DNA from: Exophiala sp. HKRS030 | Lineage: Eukaryota; Ascomycota; Eurotiomycetes; Chaetothyriales; Herpotrichiellaceae | Reading direction: 5' to 3' | DNA length: 64,000 nucleotides | Assembly (NCBI GenBank): GCA_023897205.1 | Contig: JAHWDD010000001.1 | Location: 2,108,001 to 2,172,000, forward strand | Part shown: positions 1 through 10,950 of the stretch, piece after piece | Layout of the letters: every line of letters begins with the position of its first letter | Position numbering within the stretch: position 1 is the first letter of the stretch | Notes under the pieces: model-generated | What the model was told of the DNA's origin: nothing | Database searches by the model: none | What the model saw: the letters and a program-made list of their open reading frames with translations, nothing else | Made by a program: the position numbers and the translations under genes

Positions 1-3000
1 GAAGGCACCTCCCATGCCTAGCGGTCTAGCGTTCTAGGGGGGGAGGGGAACGAAAATCGTGGGCCAGGCTAGCGGATCAAGTGGCTAGGGGGGGCCCAGT
101 CCGGGTAAGCTACTGGCCTTTAGGCGCTACTGCCAGCCAGAAAGCACAAGAGGCGGAAAGGGATGGAGACCAGGGTGTCTAGGGAGGGACGACGACGTAC
201 AGGGGATCTTTCTCCATTCTTCTCATCCATTCATCGACCAACGCGAATTCGGTCTTCATCTGCCACTCGTCCTGGCACTTCTGCACATCTTCGGTATTGA
301 CGAAGACTTGTTTGAGTGGTCAGACGCTGTCCGACCTCCTGCAAGGCACAGGTGCATCCCAACCTGGGGCCATGTTTGCCGCTTGCTGGATGCTGGCATT
401 CGCATCTCTTTGGACTGCTCGCTCTATCTTTGGGGAACGCGCCAACGACTCGGCCAGTAGGCTCTCCGTCTGTCCCACTGACAATGCGCGCTAGAACAGG
501 TACAAGTACAAGTACGAGCTGCTCCACTGTGCCATGATGGGTGATCTTCCAGGCTGCATGCGGCCTATTCATATGCCAACAGTCCATACGAAGTACTGTA
601 CACCTCAGCAGGGCCGACTCCGTATATCCTCGGAACACCGGTAGTCCGTATCTCAGTCAGCCCCAGCTCAGCGATATAGTCGGTTGTTGACACAGACACT
701 GCCTCTGATTTTTGGAATGCACATGGGCAATTGCGTATGCCTTTCCTCGACCGATCCTGAACAGTTCGTCCCGCAAGGCGGTACCTAGCAAAGACGAGTT
801 TTGATCGCGGCCACTCTGTGCCAGGATACTATGGACCGATGACCTCCAATCCCAGGCACGAAGGATGTGCCACTACCGCTTCTGATCGCTGGTCCGTAGA
901 ATACGATGCAATGCTTAGGCCAAGCAATAACTTAATCGTGACTCCGCAAAGCGACCATGTTCGCAGGTGGGTTGCTATTTTGATCCTGAGGAGGTCCCTG
1001 CGCGCATTCCTCATGTTCAGCGTGTCGCTTGAATATGGTCCGTGAAAGTCGAGTTGATGAAACGAGTGGCTGAGAGTTGCAGACCCCGTGGGCGAATGGG
1101 TGTACGGCGCACCAGCTGCTTGTCCCGCTCTGGCGCCGAGCCACACTGACCAGTGCCCGGATCATTTTCAAACGCATCTCAAACAAAGGCCGCCAAAAAG
1201 GACGCCCAGTTTCATCTGTGAGCTTAAATCATCATACAGAGGAGGCATGGGTACCCGGTTTTGCTTACCAGGTACAACGTTGACGACCTGTCTGAGCTAC
1301 TCCATAGTGAATGCTCACTCTCATGCACGATGACTGCAGTCGGATTCAGCCACCTATGGCGTCCTAAGCTGTCCTAACAGAATCTAGGATATGCTCCGAA
1401 GTCACCATGGATTCAACTGACAAGTGCCCCCCCTTTTATTGGAAAAAGGCGAAGGACTAGGATAACTATCTTGAGTGGACTTTGACACCCAAGACCCGCC
1501 ATCGCATAAGCGTAATTGAGGTCACAACAACAGATTCTGCGCGACTGTCAACGGTCAATGGTCAGTCGCATTTACGAAGGGGCCATCTGTAATTGTGGCA
1601 AGCACTTCGGCAAGTGTCCAACTATCCAGCTTTACAAAAGGGGCTGCATGTAGGATGGTCGCCGTATATAACACAAATGTTTGGTCGAGCGCAGGCGCAA
1701 AAGAACGCGATCAGCCCGAAGCGATTGGAGGGCACCAGAGTCGACTCAGAGACCCATGGACAAATCAATCCGTAGCACACGTGACGGCTCGCTCATCACG
1801 AGGAGCATGGGCTTTTCTCCTCCCCTATCACAAGCTTAACAGGATGTGGTTTCCTGTGCTTGTCACAGTCATCTCCACAAATGGACTACTGTGACTATTG
1901 CTCGTCTTGTTGCTCGCCTCGCACATTGGCGAGCGACGAACCCTCCCTGTCTCCAATGGCCGTAAAAAGGGGCTCCACCACGAGCTGTGATGGCGGCCTC
2001 GACTACGCCGACGCTTTCTAGATTGGCATCGTCAATTCCAGGCGGGCGAGCTCGCTTAGACAACAGTTTCATGTTGGGATGCGAGGGACATGGCAACATC
2101 GATGCCCTTGCGTTTCCCTCTTGAGGGATTGGTCTCTCCAGAATCTGCAATGCACGCGCCGTCAGCAAGATGGCGCTACGTTTCAGATGTAATTCTCCTG
2201 CTGCAGCCGCATTGGTCGACGCCGAACCAAAGCCCGCCACCGCTGTCGGCTCAGATGTCACCGTACTTCGAGACGTCCTGTTTTTCTCCGTAATTATTGC
2301 GATTGGACTTTGAACCCCGATCGAAGCACGCACGGTGGTCATGCTGCACATCATCTTTGCATGCGACTGCGCTTCTTCTCGTACGAGGACAATCATGCTC
2401 GATCTTCCAGAAAGCATTGGCACATATCGTCGCATTTGAAGCCTCTAAAGAACTTAAGAAATGCGACTGCCATAAACCTGGCCGAATTGTCCAAAGCCTG
2501 AAACTAGGCACAGCGTGCTATGTAGTGGCGTAATTGGTACCAAAGCCCTTGATCCTGGCAAATCTCCGACAGTCAAAATCAGTCCGTCCTGTCCGTGAGA
2601 ACGCAGGGTCACGTCGCAGAGACACCAAAGCGGTCACTGTCCATCACAACTTACTGGTTTGGGACACCCTGCAAGCTCCGCCACCACGGATAGACCACAA
2701 CCGAATGATGGTGAGACGCTGACGATAGAGAGACGGCTGAGGGCTTTGTTGGGCTCTTTGGCTCGGAAGACCAACCTTGCTACGGTGGCGAGAAGTCCCG
2801 AGGCTGAGGCAATGGTGCAACAGCAAAGAATGTTCTTCGACCGAGCCAGCTGCCGTCGAGGCCAAGTCGATGGGGGGCACGTTTCGAATCGCCCATTTCA
2901 ACCAGTCATGATATTCAACGTCACTCCGCTAATGACAAATGCCAGCCCTGGCTAGCCACTCTCCTGGATAGATGTCATGGGATTCCAAGCTGTCCAAAGG

Positions 3001-3169
3001 ATTTACAGCATCCAGGCTGTGAAAATAGCTTCAAGCCAGTTCAAAGATCCTGGCACAAGACGAAACAAGCCCCTCCATACAGCCTTCCAAGCGGATAGGA
3101 GTTCGGTGGAGAGCGAGCGGCCTGCCACGCATGAGATGTTTTTCTCAAGGGCTGTCATGTCTCGAGCAG
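1..3169. other. No supportable gene (left edge)
   Basis: Open frames here are short and overlap on both strands. The longest, 188 codons on the minus strand at 1869-2435, has no recognisable domain, signal peptide or splice pattern. G-rich runs occur near positions 38-95. I see no repeat family or RNA gene that I can support. Confidence 0.6.
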
Positions 3170-4116
3170 TTAATGACGCTTTTGACGGGTATTGCGACCA
3201 CCTCCCCGGCTTGAACCTTGGATGTCGAGGACATCCTTCCTGCTAAGTTTCAGGGTGCCACTTCGGAATCTACCTACTGCAGGGTTATCGACGCCTCGCT
3301 CCCTCCGGTTCGTAGCCCTGGCCTCTCCGGACGGCTTCTCCAGTATGATACCATTCTCCTTGGCCTCCTTTCTGCGCAGTGCCTCGCGGCTTGTCGCCTT
3401 GGTCACAATACCCACTCGATGTGATCGGGGCATGTTCTTCTGGTGAAACAGGGAGTCTTTAGACCCCAATGACCTCATTCGCATATCAATGGCCTTATGA
3501 CGCTCTGCCCCGGGCATTGTCGACGACTTCGCCTGTTCCAGCAAGTGGGATTCTTTCAGTAGCCGTTGAAGATCGAGGTCATGTTTCAAATTTTGCGCTT
3601 CCAATGCGTCATCTTCTCCGACTGCCGCCTTGTCGGGCGTTTTCTTCGTCGCTCGCTGTAAGTCCTTGGGTGGTTTTGAACTCTTTTGTCTTCGGTTAAC
3701 ATCTCTCTGTCTGGGTGAGCATCATGACTCACCATGAACGACTTGTATTGCCGCTTGTGAGAGTCGAGCTCCTCTGCATCTTGCGCCGTAGCGTTGTGCT
3801 CAACAACAACCACCACCTCTGCATCTTGCTGGCCTGCATCTGACAGACCTTCCCACGCCGACTCTTCACTTGTAGCCTCACTGTTTTCGTCCTCCAAGTC
3901 CTCGCCTTCGCTTTCGCTCTCATCATCCCCTTCTGGATGCGAAGAAGGCTTCATCTTCGACTCGGGCAGAGGTTCAAAGGCAGATTCGAAATATTTTCGA
4001 AAGAGGTCTTGACTTGCATCGGCGCTCGTTGTAGGAGTAGGGTTTTCGTCGTCTGTCGAAATGCGCTCTCGTCGTCGAGGAGCGACCGCAACTTCTCGTT
4101 TCCGCTTGCCCAGCAT
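3170..4116 (-). CDS. FAF1: Faf1-like 40S ribosome assembly protein
   Basis: Two exons, 4116-3733 and 3655-3170, give 289 residues. The phase-0 intron starts with GTGAGT and ends with TTACAG. The N-terminus is basic (MLGKRKREV), followed by a low-complexity acidic stretch around residues 65-100. The exon 1 end (SHKRQYKSFM) and the exon 2 segments DLDLQRLLKESHLLEQA and GRFRSGTLKLSRKDV match what I recall of the yeast Faf1 family, which is needed for processing of the 18S rRNA precursor in the nucleolus. The start at 4116 was chosen because the family begins with a short basic leader and the upstream extension looks non-coding. The gene lies on the same strand as HIS6, about 500 bases downstream of it, with no sign of a shared job. 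The assignment rests on motif recall, not a search. Confidence 0.8.
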
Positions 4117-4632
4117 CGTTGCTACACGTTTTTCCGTGATCAAGACGTAATTAGAAATCTCTGTTGTCGAATGTCTAGTCTGTAGCAAGTAGTCATTCAC
4201 CCGTCAGGTGAAAGGATGAGTTCGTTACATCGAGTTCACAGTCGGAACCTCTGCGCCTACGAAATAAAAATTATTGCGAGGACAATTCATTACGCAGGCG
4301 CGGAAATAGCCGTTCCAGTTAAGGAAAGGCGGCCGCTCATGCGTTTATTCGCTGCCGAGGTGCCACCACTAGGGGCCATCTTTCCGGGCTTCATTTTTGG
4401 GACTGTGTACAATCTTCCATTACAATTGAGATAAGAAGAACCGCCTGATACTCTGTACTGCTCTAAAATATCGTCTTTTACAAGGGCCGGTGGGGGCATT
4501 CGGGGATTAAAAGCGCCTGAAAGTCATGTGCCGAGAAGGGTCTTATTGCCAGACGACATGCTACCAACCTGCACAGTGCCACGAACAGAAGTAGTCACTG
4601 GACAGTGAAATACCTGGATAAATGGTAACTCG
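4117..4632. other. Intergenic FAF1-HIS6
   Basis: This holds the FAF1 5' flank and the HIS6 3' flank. No reading frame of interest or structured element was seen. Confidence 0.6.
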
Positions 4633-5567
4633 TTATACATTATCTTGATTCCACTTTACACAGTCCTCGAACCTGGCTCCACTGCCTCCAAACACGTCCA
4701 GTGCGCTACCGATAGTCAAGTCAACTTTGCCATCACTACATTGCCTGACGAGGCCGAGGTCGTCGACTGTCCGGGCGCCACCGGCGTACGTGACTGGAAT
4801 GGTGCACCATTCGGCCAATTTGCGAACGAGGTCCGTGTCAATCCCTTGTTGTAGACCCTCGTTGTCCGCGGCGTGGATCAGGAACTCGCAACAATATGGC
4901 TCGAGCATGGAAATGCTCTCTTTTTTTGGCTCGTTAGTATGATTGGTTTCACAGAGGATCGGCGCCTGGCGGAGGAAAACAATACCTTTCGTGATCTCCA
5001 TCTCAGTAATGGTCTGCCACTTGTCCATGGCGACGAACCAGGTATCTCCTTTCCGTCTACAGCTCAGGTCGATGACGAGTTTGGACGGGTCACTGCCTAG
5101 GGATGAAAGGACGGATTTCAGACGTTCCAGCGAGAACCGGCCGTTGGGGAATAGAAAGGAAGTTATGATGACCTACTGCTGCGTATTAACATTCGCATCC
5201 CAGACAAAACCCAATTAAAAAGGAAAAGGGCTTTTTCGGTCTATCGGCCGTGTTACGTTCAACCTACCTTTTCAGCACCAGCGTCAATCCACTCTTTGGC
5301 GTTGGTGTTGTTGATACCGCCACCAACCTGAAGATGGCCGGGCCAGTGAGCGAGTGCTTCTTTGGCGGCAGCATCATTGCCGGGGCCGAGCATTATAACA
5401 TGGGCACCGAGCAGGTTGGCCTCGCGATATAGCTGGGCAAAGTAACCTGCCGGGTGTGATGACACATAATTCGTCTTCAGGTCGGACTCTTGCGTGCTGA
5501 GTGTGCCGCCCACGATTTGCTTCACTTGCCCCGCGTGCAGGTCAATGCAAGGGCGGAAGCGGGTCAT
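4633..5567 (-). CDS. HIS6: ProFAR isomerase, histidine biosynthesis (HIS6/HisA type)
   Basis: Three exons (5567-5268, 5172-4986, 4919-4633) give 257 residues, close to the roughly 260 of fungal His6. The introns are phase 0 and phase 1; the second has a clear CTAAC branch point and an A-rich 3' end. The enzyme is a (beta/alpha)8 barrel that isomerises ProFAR to PRFAR, the fourth step of histidine synthesis, in the cytosol. The family signatures seen are the N-terminal [18 protein letters not shown] with the catalytic Asp after Ile, [16 protein letters not shown], and the C-terminal [15 protein letters not shown] and [13 protein letters not shown] phosphate-binding loops. The ATG at 5567 opens directly onto the family N-terminus. 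A weak GCN4/CPC1-type core lies about 370 bases upstream. Confidence 0.95.
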
Positions 5568-6401
5568 TACGGACGAAGTATAGGAAGAGATTTCATGCGA
5601 AATATTGGAATTGTAGAGAAGAGAAGAGCGTGCCAACTTGAGTAACTGGGGCTGTTCCTTGCGTAGCGCGGGACAGAAAATTTCCAAGTAAGCAGGTTAG
5701 CCGACTTAATTTTCAGCCTTGTCAGCCCGTATGACGAGGCTGAGATATGAGTATGCACATCCTTCGTCGGCGATGATGAGGAAGCCTTGAACTCTGCCAT
5801 GTGATTTTAGAAGAAAAGGGTTTCAAGGTTGGAAACTGATTAGCCTATATCGAGAGTTTATCTCACTGGCGCGTGTATCGGTGTGAGCTTCCTATAGGCA
5901 GTATGCAGTGTGTTGACTACACGGCGAACAAAAAGAGTCAATGGAGATTCAACACTGGCGACATCGTAGCAGGCGGCGGCTAGTTAATTACGAAATTGAC
6001 TACGTATCTATATGATATATGTCCTACCTTTGGTCGAATCACCTCCCATTGAGAAGCAAGCCCGTGACGACAGGAGCCAGAGATCACTCTTATCTCATTT
6101 ACAGATAGCTACAAGATCTTTGGTTGCGAAGCACATTCTAACCAACATTGCTCCGAGAAGAGAACAAAGCTCGAAACTAGTTTTGGTTGATTAAGATATC
6201 ATTGATGGACTACCTAATGAAGGGTCCGTGTTCTGTAAGAAATACATAGGTTCCAAGCTCATAAAACCCGCAAAACGTGCCAGGTGTATTCAATGCTCAT
6301 TACTGTCATGAAACCGACCACTTCTCCATTGAGTGTTGAAGAATCTTTAGGTAGAATTGAGCAAAGGAGACATGGTGGATCGAGTCGATCGTCTAAGACG
6401 C
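5568..6401. other. HIS6 upstream region / Grg1 downstream region
   Basis: No gene is supported. The stretch carries the HIS6 promoter side and the 3' flank of the small stress gene. Confidence 0.6.
5935..5940 (-). promoter_or_regulatory. Possible CPC1/Gcn4 core site (TGACTC)
   Basis: GAGTCA on the plus strand reads TGACTC on the minus strand, about 370 bases upstream of the HIS6 start. Amino-acid genes of fungi are commonly controlled by CPC1/Gcn4 through TGACTCA. This site matches only the first six bases, and six-base matches arise by chance often. Confidence 0.25.
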
Positions 6402-6727
6402 TTAGTGAGTAGCAGCCTGCTTGTTGCCCTCAGCAGATGCCTATCAAGGATTGTTAGTTGCTGTCAAAGAAAGATGCCTTTGATCAACTTACGGAGCTCT
6501 TGCTCTCATCAAGCTTGTCACCGACAGCGTCCTTGGCGGCAGAAGCACGAGTTCCAAGAGACGCATCGGAGTCCTTGGCGACGTTCTTGTTGGCCTCCTT
6601 GGAAGCACCAGAGGTGGCTTCGTTGACCTTGTCAGAGACGAAGCTGCGACTTATGTCAGTACGATAGTCCAACACGGTGAGGTTGAGTAATTTGGGCATA
6701 CTTGGCGGTGTTCTTGATGGTATCCAT
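6402..6727 (-). CDS. grg1: CCG-1/GRG-1 glucose-repressible stress peptide
   Basis: Three small exons (6727-6702, 6643-6493, 6440-6402) give exactly 71 residues, the size I recall for Neurospora CCG-1/GRG-1. The first exon is only 26 bases. The protein begins MDTIKNTANFVSDKVNEATSG, followed by a hydrophilic helix-forming segment with EANKNVAKDSDASLGTRA and AAKDAV, and ends NKQAATH. This family is abundant in fungi under glucose starvation, circadian control and stress; its biochemical role is not established. Both introns have good donor and acceptor sites (GTATGC/CGCAG and GTAAGT/GATAG), and the second has a CTAAC branch point. Without splicing the gene is invisible as a single frame. There are no membrane or signal segments. 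Confidence 0.93.
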
Positions 6728-7578
6728 TGTGATGGGTTGGTGTGTTGATTTGCTTTGGTAGAAGGAAGACTGTTTTGATTGGGTTGAAGATGATTCGAGA
6801 GGTTGTGGTGATGGGAAAAAATGAAAGGAGAATTGGGGGAGAAGAAGAGGTACTTATACGAGTCTTGCAAGCAGGTGATAGAGTTCCAAACTGCTCCGTG
6901 CCTGCTGCCTTTACCTGGACAAGTGAATTGCCCCGCGATGTTCCTGCCACTTACTCGCATCTCACCCTTTTGACCCCACCGGTTCCAGGCGGTACTGCTG
7001 TCTGATTGCTTCAGATGACGGTCACCGAGGCAAACCGAGCTCGAACCCAGCATCTAGTCCGTTTCAGGTTCTCTGCCATTCAATGCTTATGACGTGGTCG
7101 AGGCAGGTGACAAGGCGACACAACGTCCACGGCCAGAAAATGCGATATTGTTCTGATGTCATGAGCCAATGCCGCCATCGACTGGCCAATCAAAGCAGCT
7201 TCACCGCCACAAGCCTTCTCCACTCGTCTGTGGCTCGACGAGGCGCGATCGCATCTTACTGGCTACGTCACACTTCGTACGCGATCTGGCGGTTCGGATC
7301 TTGAGTCCGCCCATACACCGATCGTGAGTTCATCATGACGATCTCGAGCATCATCGTCACTATTTGTCTTGAACAGGTGGGAGTGATTACGACTACGACG
7401 AATTGAGTTACTCTGCAGGTAACAAAGCAGGCCGCGAGGCAGCATGACGCATTCGCTCACATGTTCATTTTTGCAGGATGAGACGTGGATTCTGTTCGGT
7501 TCGGCTCACGGAACACTCGTAACTCGTACTTCACATCAACATTGTCTCAAGACGATTTGAAGGCATGTGAAAATACAA
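6728..7578. other. Intergenic, grg1 upstream region
   Basis: This is about 850 bases with no supported gene. It contains the grg1 promoter side and the 3' flank of the VOC gene. Confidence 0.55.
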
Positions 7579-7983
7579 CTATAGTGATGCATCCCGAATT
7601 GGTCCACCATTGATACTGTGTGTGGTGATTCTCAAATAGTAGCCATCAGGATCCGTCAGCCTCAAGTCCTTCAATCCCCATGGCTGCATAGCAATATCAG
7701 CATCCAACAACCAGCCTTTGCTCACGATGACATCTCTCTCATGATCCAAATCGTCCACGGCAAACACAAGCTCAATTCCTTGATTCGGAGAACGATACAA
7801 CTTCTTCTGCTCGACTGTATCGGACGATTGTGTTTCGACGGCTCCGATGAAGATATTGTCACGCTGAAGGTAGGCGTATGTACCTTCGCGCTTGAGCAGC
7901 TGGAATTGCAATACGTTCGAGTAAAAGTCGATCATGCGCTGAAGATCAGAAGGGAAAATCTCGATTCTCAATGAAGCCGGCAT
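7579..7983 (-). CDS. VOC (glyoxalase/bleomycin-resistance fold) protein
   Basis: This is a single exon of 134 residues starting MPASLRIEIFPSDLQRMIDFY. The layout is one vicinal-oxygen-chelate module pair: a first strand with Ile-Glu-Ile, a helix carrying DFYSNVLQFQL, a middle Gly-Ile-Glu-Leu-Val-Phe strand, and a final DPDGYYLRI strand with the acidic and aromatic residues usual in VOC proteins. Members of this fold bind a divalent metal and include glyoxalase I, dioxygenases and antibiotic-binding proteins. Nothing in the sequence selects one of these, so the substrate is unknown. A second in-frame ATG at 7998 would add five residues; the 7983 start fits the family better. Confidence 0.82.
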   Translation of the reverse strand: MPASLRIEIFPSDLQRMIDFYSNVLQFQLLKREGTYAYLQRDNIFIGAVETQSSDTVEQKKLYRSPNQGIELVFAVDDLDHERDVIVSKGWLLDADIAMQPWGLKDLRLTDPDGYYLRITTHSINGGPIRDASL

Positions 7984-8421
7984 GGTTGTAAAACACAAGA
8001 TCTTCTAGGTATATTCGTTATGATGGCCTTCTAGCAGTATTGGAATAGTTCCCAACCGCTTTGTCTACCTAAGGTAGGCATCTCTATGAAATTGATGGCT
8101 TTTATCGACGGGTTACCATCGCTGCGACTTTGTCAGCTAGACGTTCTAGATCGGCCTATAGCAGTTAGCTGCAGCATTCTTTAGCATCACTGAACTAATG
8201 TACCGGAGATCAGCCAGCAAGTCACCAATCGTCCTGGCCGTTGGCGGTGGTCAACGCTGTCTTGTTTGCGAATCAGAATTGGCCATCTGCTCCAAGGTCA
8301 GAACATCCCCCAAGGTTACAAATCAGATGGATAGAAAAAGCAGATGAATTGCTTACTAAATATTCCGTAGATACTTCAACAACTACTAGGCTCAGAACGT
8401 CCGATTGCCAAGAACCAGCTC
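7984..8421. other. Short intergenic region
   Basis: No supported feature lies between the VOC gene and the hydrolase. Both genes are on the minus strand. Confidence 0.5.
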
Positions 8422-9288
8422 TCATATCTTATGTTCGTCAAGGAACTCCAGCATCAGCCTCCCAACTTCCTTGGTATGACTCTCGACCAGGAAATGACCA
8501 CCATCCAATAAGACAAGCTTTAATTTCTTCGCGTCTCTCTTGAACGCTTCGGCTCCAGCTGGTGGGAAGATGATGTCGTTCTTGCCCCATACTGCCAGAA
8601 CAGGAACCTGGCTGGTACGCAAATACTCCTGAAACTTTGGATACAAGGCCACGTTGGTTCCATAGTCCTTGAACAAGTCGAGCTGAATCTCTTTGTTTCC
8701 AGAGCGGGACAACAACGCATAGTCGAGGTGATAGGTCACCGGATCGTCAATCTTATCTGCGTCAGGCTCGCCATGCAGATACTGACTCTTCGTCGCCTCC
8801 AAGCTAAGAACTGCTCCACTGACTGCTTGTCGAATCGACCTCTCTTGATCGGGGTCAGAAGTGGCCCAGAGTTGGCGTAATGGATCCCAAAAAGAACTCA
8901 AGCCTTCCTCGTATGCATTTCCGTTTTGAGTTATGACGGCAGTGATCGCTTGGGGGCGTTCCAGTGCAAGTCGGAAGCCTGTGGGAGCTCCATAATCGAA
9001 GACGTACACTGCGAACTTGGATATCTTCAGGACATCAAGGAACGATCCAATCGTCGTCGCAATGTTGGCGAATGTATACTTGAAGTTCAGCTTTTCTGGG
9101 ACTTCGGTGAAGCCGAACCCAGGCAGATCGGGCGCGATTACATGATACTTTTCGGCGAGGATGAGCATGAGGTTTCGATATTGGAAAGATGAGGCAGGGA
9201 AGCCATGAAGCAGAAGGACGGTTGGATTTGAAGCCGAGCCGGCCTCGCGATAGAAGACGCGGATTCCATTGGGTAAGGTGGTGTACAT
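8422..9288 (-). CDS. Alpha/beta hydrolase, haloalkane-dehalogenase/epoxide-hydrolase-like
   Basis: This is a single exon of 288 residues from the ATG at 9288. It shows the oxyanion motif LLLHGFPASSFQYRNLM (His-Gly at 28-29), the strand APDLPGFGFT, a nucleophile elbow VYVFDYGAPTGFRLAL with Asp98 where lipases have Ser, and VPVLAVWGKND and DGGHFLVESH, which supply the acid and the catalytic His. An Asp nucleophile points to hydrolysis through an ester intermediate, as in haloalkane dehalogenases and epoxide hydrolases, rather than an esterase. The natural substrate is unknown. No signal peptide is seen, so the enzyme is probably cytosolic. An in-frame ATG at 9393 would add 35 residues without family character and is likely in the 5' leader. 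Confidence 0.85.
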   Translation of the reverse strand: MYTTLPNGIRVFYREAGSASNPTVLLLHGFPASSFQYRNLMLILAEKYHVIAPDLPGFGFTEVPEKLNFKYTFANIATTIGSFLDVLKISKFAVYVFDYGAPTGFRLALERPQAITAVITQNGNAYEEGLSSFWDPLRQLWATSDPDQERSIRQAVSGAVLSLEATKSQYLHGEPDADKIDDPVTYHLDYALLSRSGNKEIQLDLFKDYGTNVALYPKFQEYLRTSQVPVLAVWGKNDIIFPPAGAEAFKRDAKKLKLVLLDGGHFLVESHTKEVGRLMLEFLDEHKI

Positions 9289-10107
9289 ATTGACGGTTGC
9301 TTTAAGATAGTGGTGGTCGTCACTTTCGGAAGTTGATTTGGAGTCCAAGGTAAGGATGTGTAAATCACTCTCTGGATGAATGTCGAATATCAAAGGATCA
9401 AGAGCAACCCTCTTGGGTCTATATACCTACCTTTTTCGAGTGCCGCCATCGTCAAAGCCACGCTCAGCAACGAGCGATACATAGACGCCGTTTCCCATAT
9501 TGGTCGTCATCTTACTAACCCAGTCGCTGATGGGGACAGGGTGTGAGTTTGCTGTCACACTGCTATATGGATTGGGTGTCGAACTAGGTGTCACAGTTTA
9601 CTCAATCACTGACGCGTCATAACGACAAAAGCGGCGGAGGTCCTTCAACATTTTTAAAAACGGCCTGATTTCCATCACACAACGGCGACGATTTCCCTCC
9701 CAAAGAAGAAGTCCAGCTGACAGGTCTCTAAAGTGGCATTGTTTCCTACCCGGGAAGGATCAAGATTACACCATGTGCAGCATCAAGCCTCCAAACTGAC
9801 AGCACGAGCAAGTTCTCGTAACTTTCTTAGCTTATGACCCAGATCTCATTCCGTGTTACAAACGCTTACATTGTGGACGCTAAGGTATCTGGCCACGCTC
9901 TAAGGAGAAGAACATTACCTGCCGTTTGCTCATGGTCTTCTTGCCATTCTAAGCACATTCTTCCTACAGGACGGCTTGCCCAGGCAGTCGCTTTTACCTG
10001 GTAAGCCAGACGTGTGTTTTCCTCGAGTCTGTGACAGGAGCTGGCTATGTTTCGTGCAACCCGAATTTCATTTTGTACTGATTGATTCAACTGACCGAGC
10101 TACATGT
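9289..10107. other. Intergenic region
   Basis: No supported gene. The plus-strand frame running into the next gene is the shadow of the isomerase on the opposite strand. Confidence 0.55.
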
Positions 10108-10950
10108 TTACAACTTGTGCCTCTTCTCTCCACTGGCGAGTTTTCGGAACTCTTCCTGCGGCGCACCCTTTACGAATCTCGCCATGCCTTCCATGACTTC
10201 CCTGACGCCTTGAGCCTCCAATGTCTCGAGGAAGGGCCTCCGGATCAGTTCCTTGATCTTGATCAGACTCTCCTGATTCAAGTGCTCGCCGAGCTTATCC
10301 TGGACCTCGTCCAAGACTTGCTTCAAGAAACCGTCGCTGTCGTTCTGGTCCTTTCCACTAAACACTTTGGTTATGAAGCCACATGCTACCAACTCCTCGC
10401 ACGGGATCTTTCTCGACATGATAAGCGCCTCATTGGCCTTCGCCAGACCCAGACGTTGCACGAGCCCGATACTCGCGCCGCCCTCGGCCACCAAACCGAG
10501 CGACGAGAAGGGCGTGAGCAGGAACGTATGTGGCGTCGCGTACACAAAATCGCAGAAACCCAGCACTGCCGCTGAAAGACCGACGGCCGGACCGTTCAGT
10601 GCAGCCACGAGGATCTTGGGATGTGTGTAGAAACTCCTGGTGATGTCGAGGTTGTTGCTCACAAAGCCTTTGAGTATGTCATTCCGTGCTTGATCTTTGC
10701 TTATACCCGGTCCCACACCAGGTCGTGTCGTCGTCACGTTTGCTCCGGCCGAGAAGAAGCGCCCTGATCCAGTGAGCAGGGTGATGGTGATTTCTGGATC
10801 TTCGGCGATTTCGCGCAGCAGGCAAGAGATGCGGTAGTAATAGGCTTGGGTCATGGCATTGAGCTTTTTGGGCTGCGAGAGCGTGATGATGGCCACGCGG
10901 CCTTGTTTGCGGTAGAGAACCGCTTCTTCGGGGCTCGCCATGGTAGACAT
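10108..10950 (-). CDS. Peroxisomal enoyl-CoA hydratase/isomerase (ECI1-like)
   Basis: This is a single exon of 280 residues from ATG 10950. It has the crotonase-fold order: VAIITLSQPKKLNAM, the oxyanion-hole segment GRFFSAGANV, LVAALNGPAVGLSAAVLGFCD, and PFSSLGLVAEGGAS, whose Glu sits where Eci1-type isomerases carry the catalytic base. The protein ends His-Lys-Leu, an accepted peroxisomal targeting signal type 1 variant. This suggests a delta3,delta2-enoyl-CoA isomerase acting in beta-oxidation of unsaturated fatty acids. A hydratase role is possible. It lies 24 kb from the siderophore genes, and its Eci1-like motifs argue against it being the mevalonyl-CoA hydratase SidH, though this is not excluded. 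An upstream ATG at 11118 would add a hydrophobic leader that conflicts with peroxisomal import and is not preferred. Confidence 0.87.
   Translation of the reverse strand: MSTMASPEEAVLYRKQGRVAIITLSQPKKLNAMTQAYYYRISCLLREIAEDPEITITLLTGSGRFFSAGANVTTTRPGVGPGISKDQARNDILKGFVSNNLDITRSFYTHPKILVAALNGPAVGLSAAVLGFCDFVYATPHTFLLTPFSSLGLVAEGGASIGLVQRLGLAKANEALIMSRKIPCEELVACGFITKVFSGKDQNDSDGFLKQVLDEVQDKLGEHLNQESLIKIKELIRRPFLETLEAQGVREVMEGMARFVKGAPQEEFRKLASGEKRHKL

Noticed and set aside
1869..2435. 188-codon minus-strand open frame
   Set aside because: No recognisable domain or start context; Arg/Ala-rich composition looks like a chance frame in GC-rich DNA.
9976..10575. 199-codon plus-strand frame
   Set aside because: It overlaps the enoyl-CoA isomerase on the other strand, which has clear motifs; this is its shadow.
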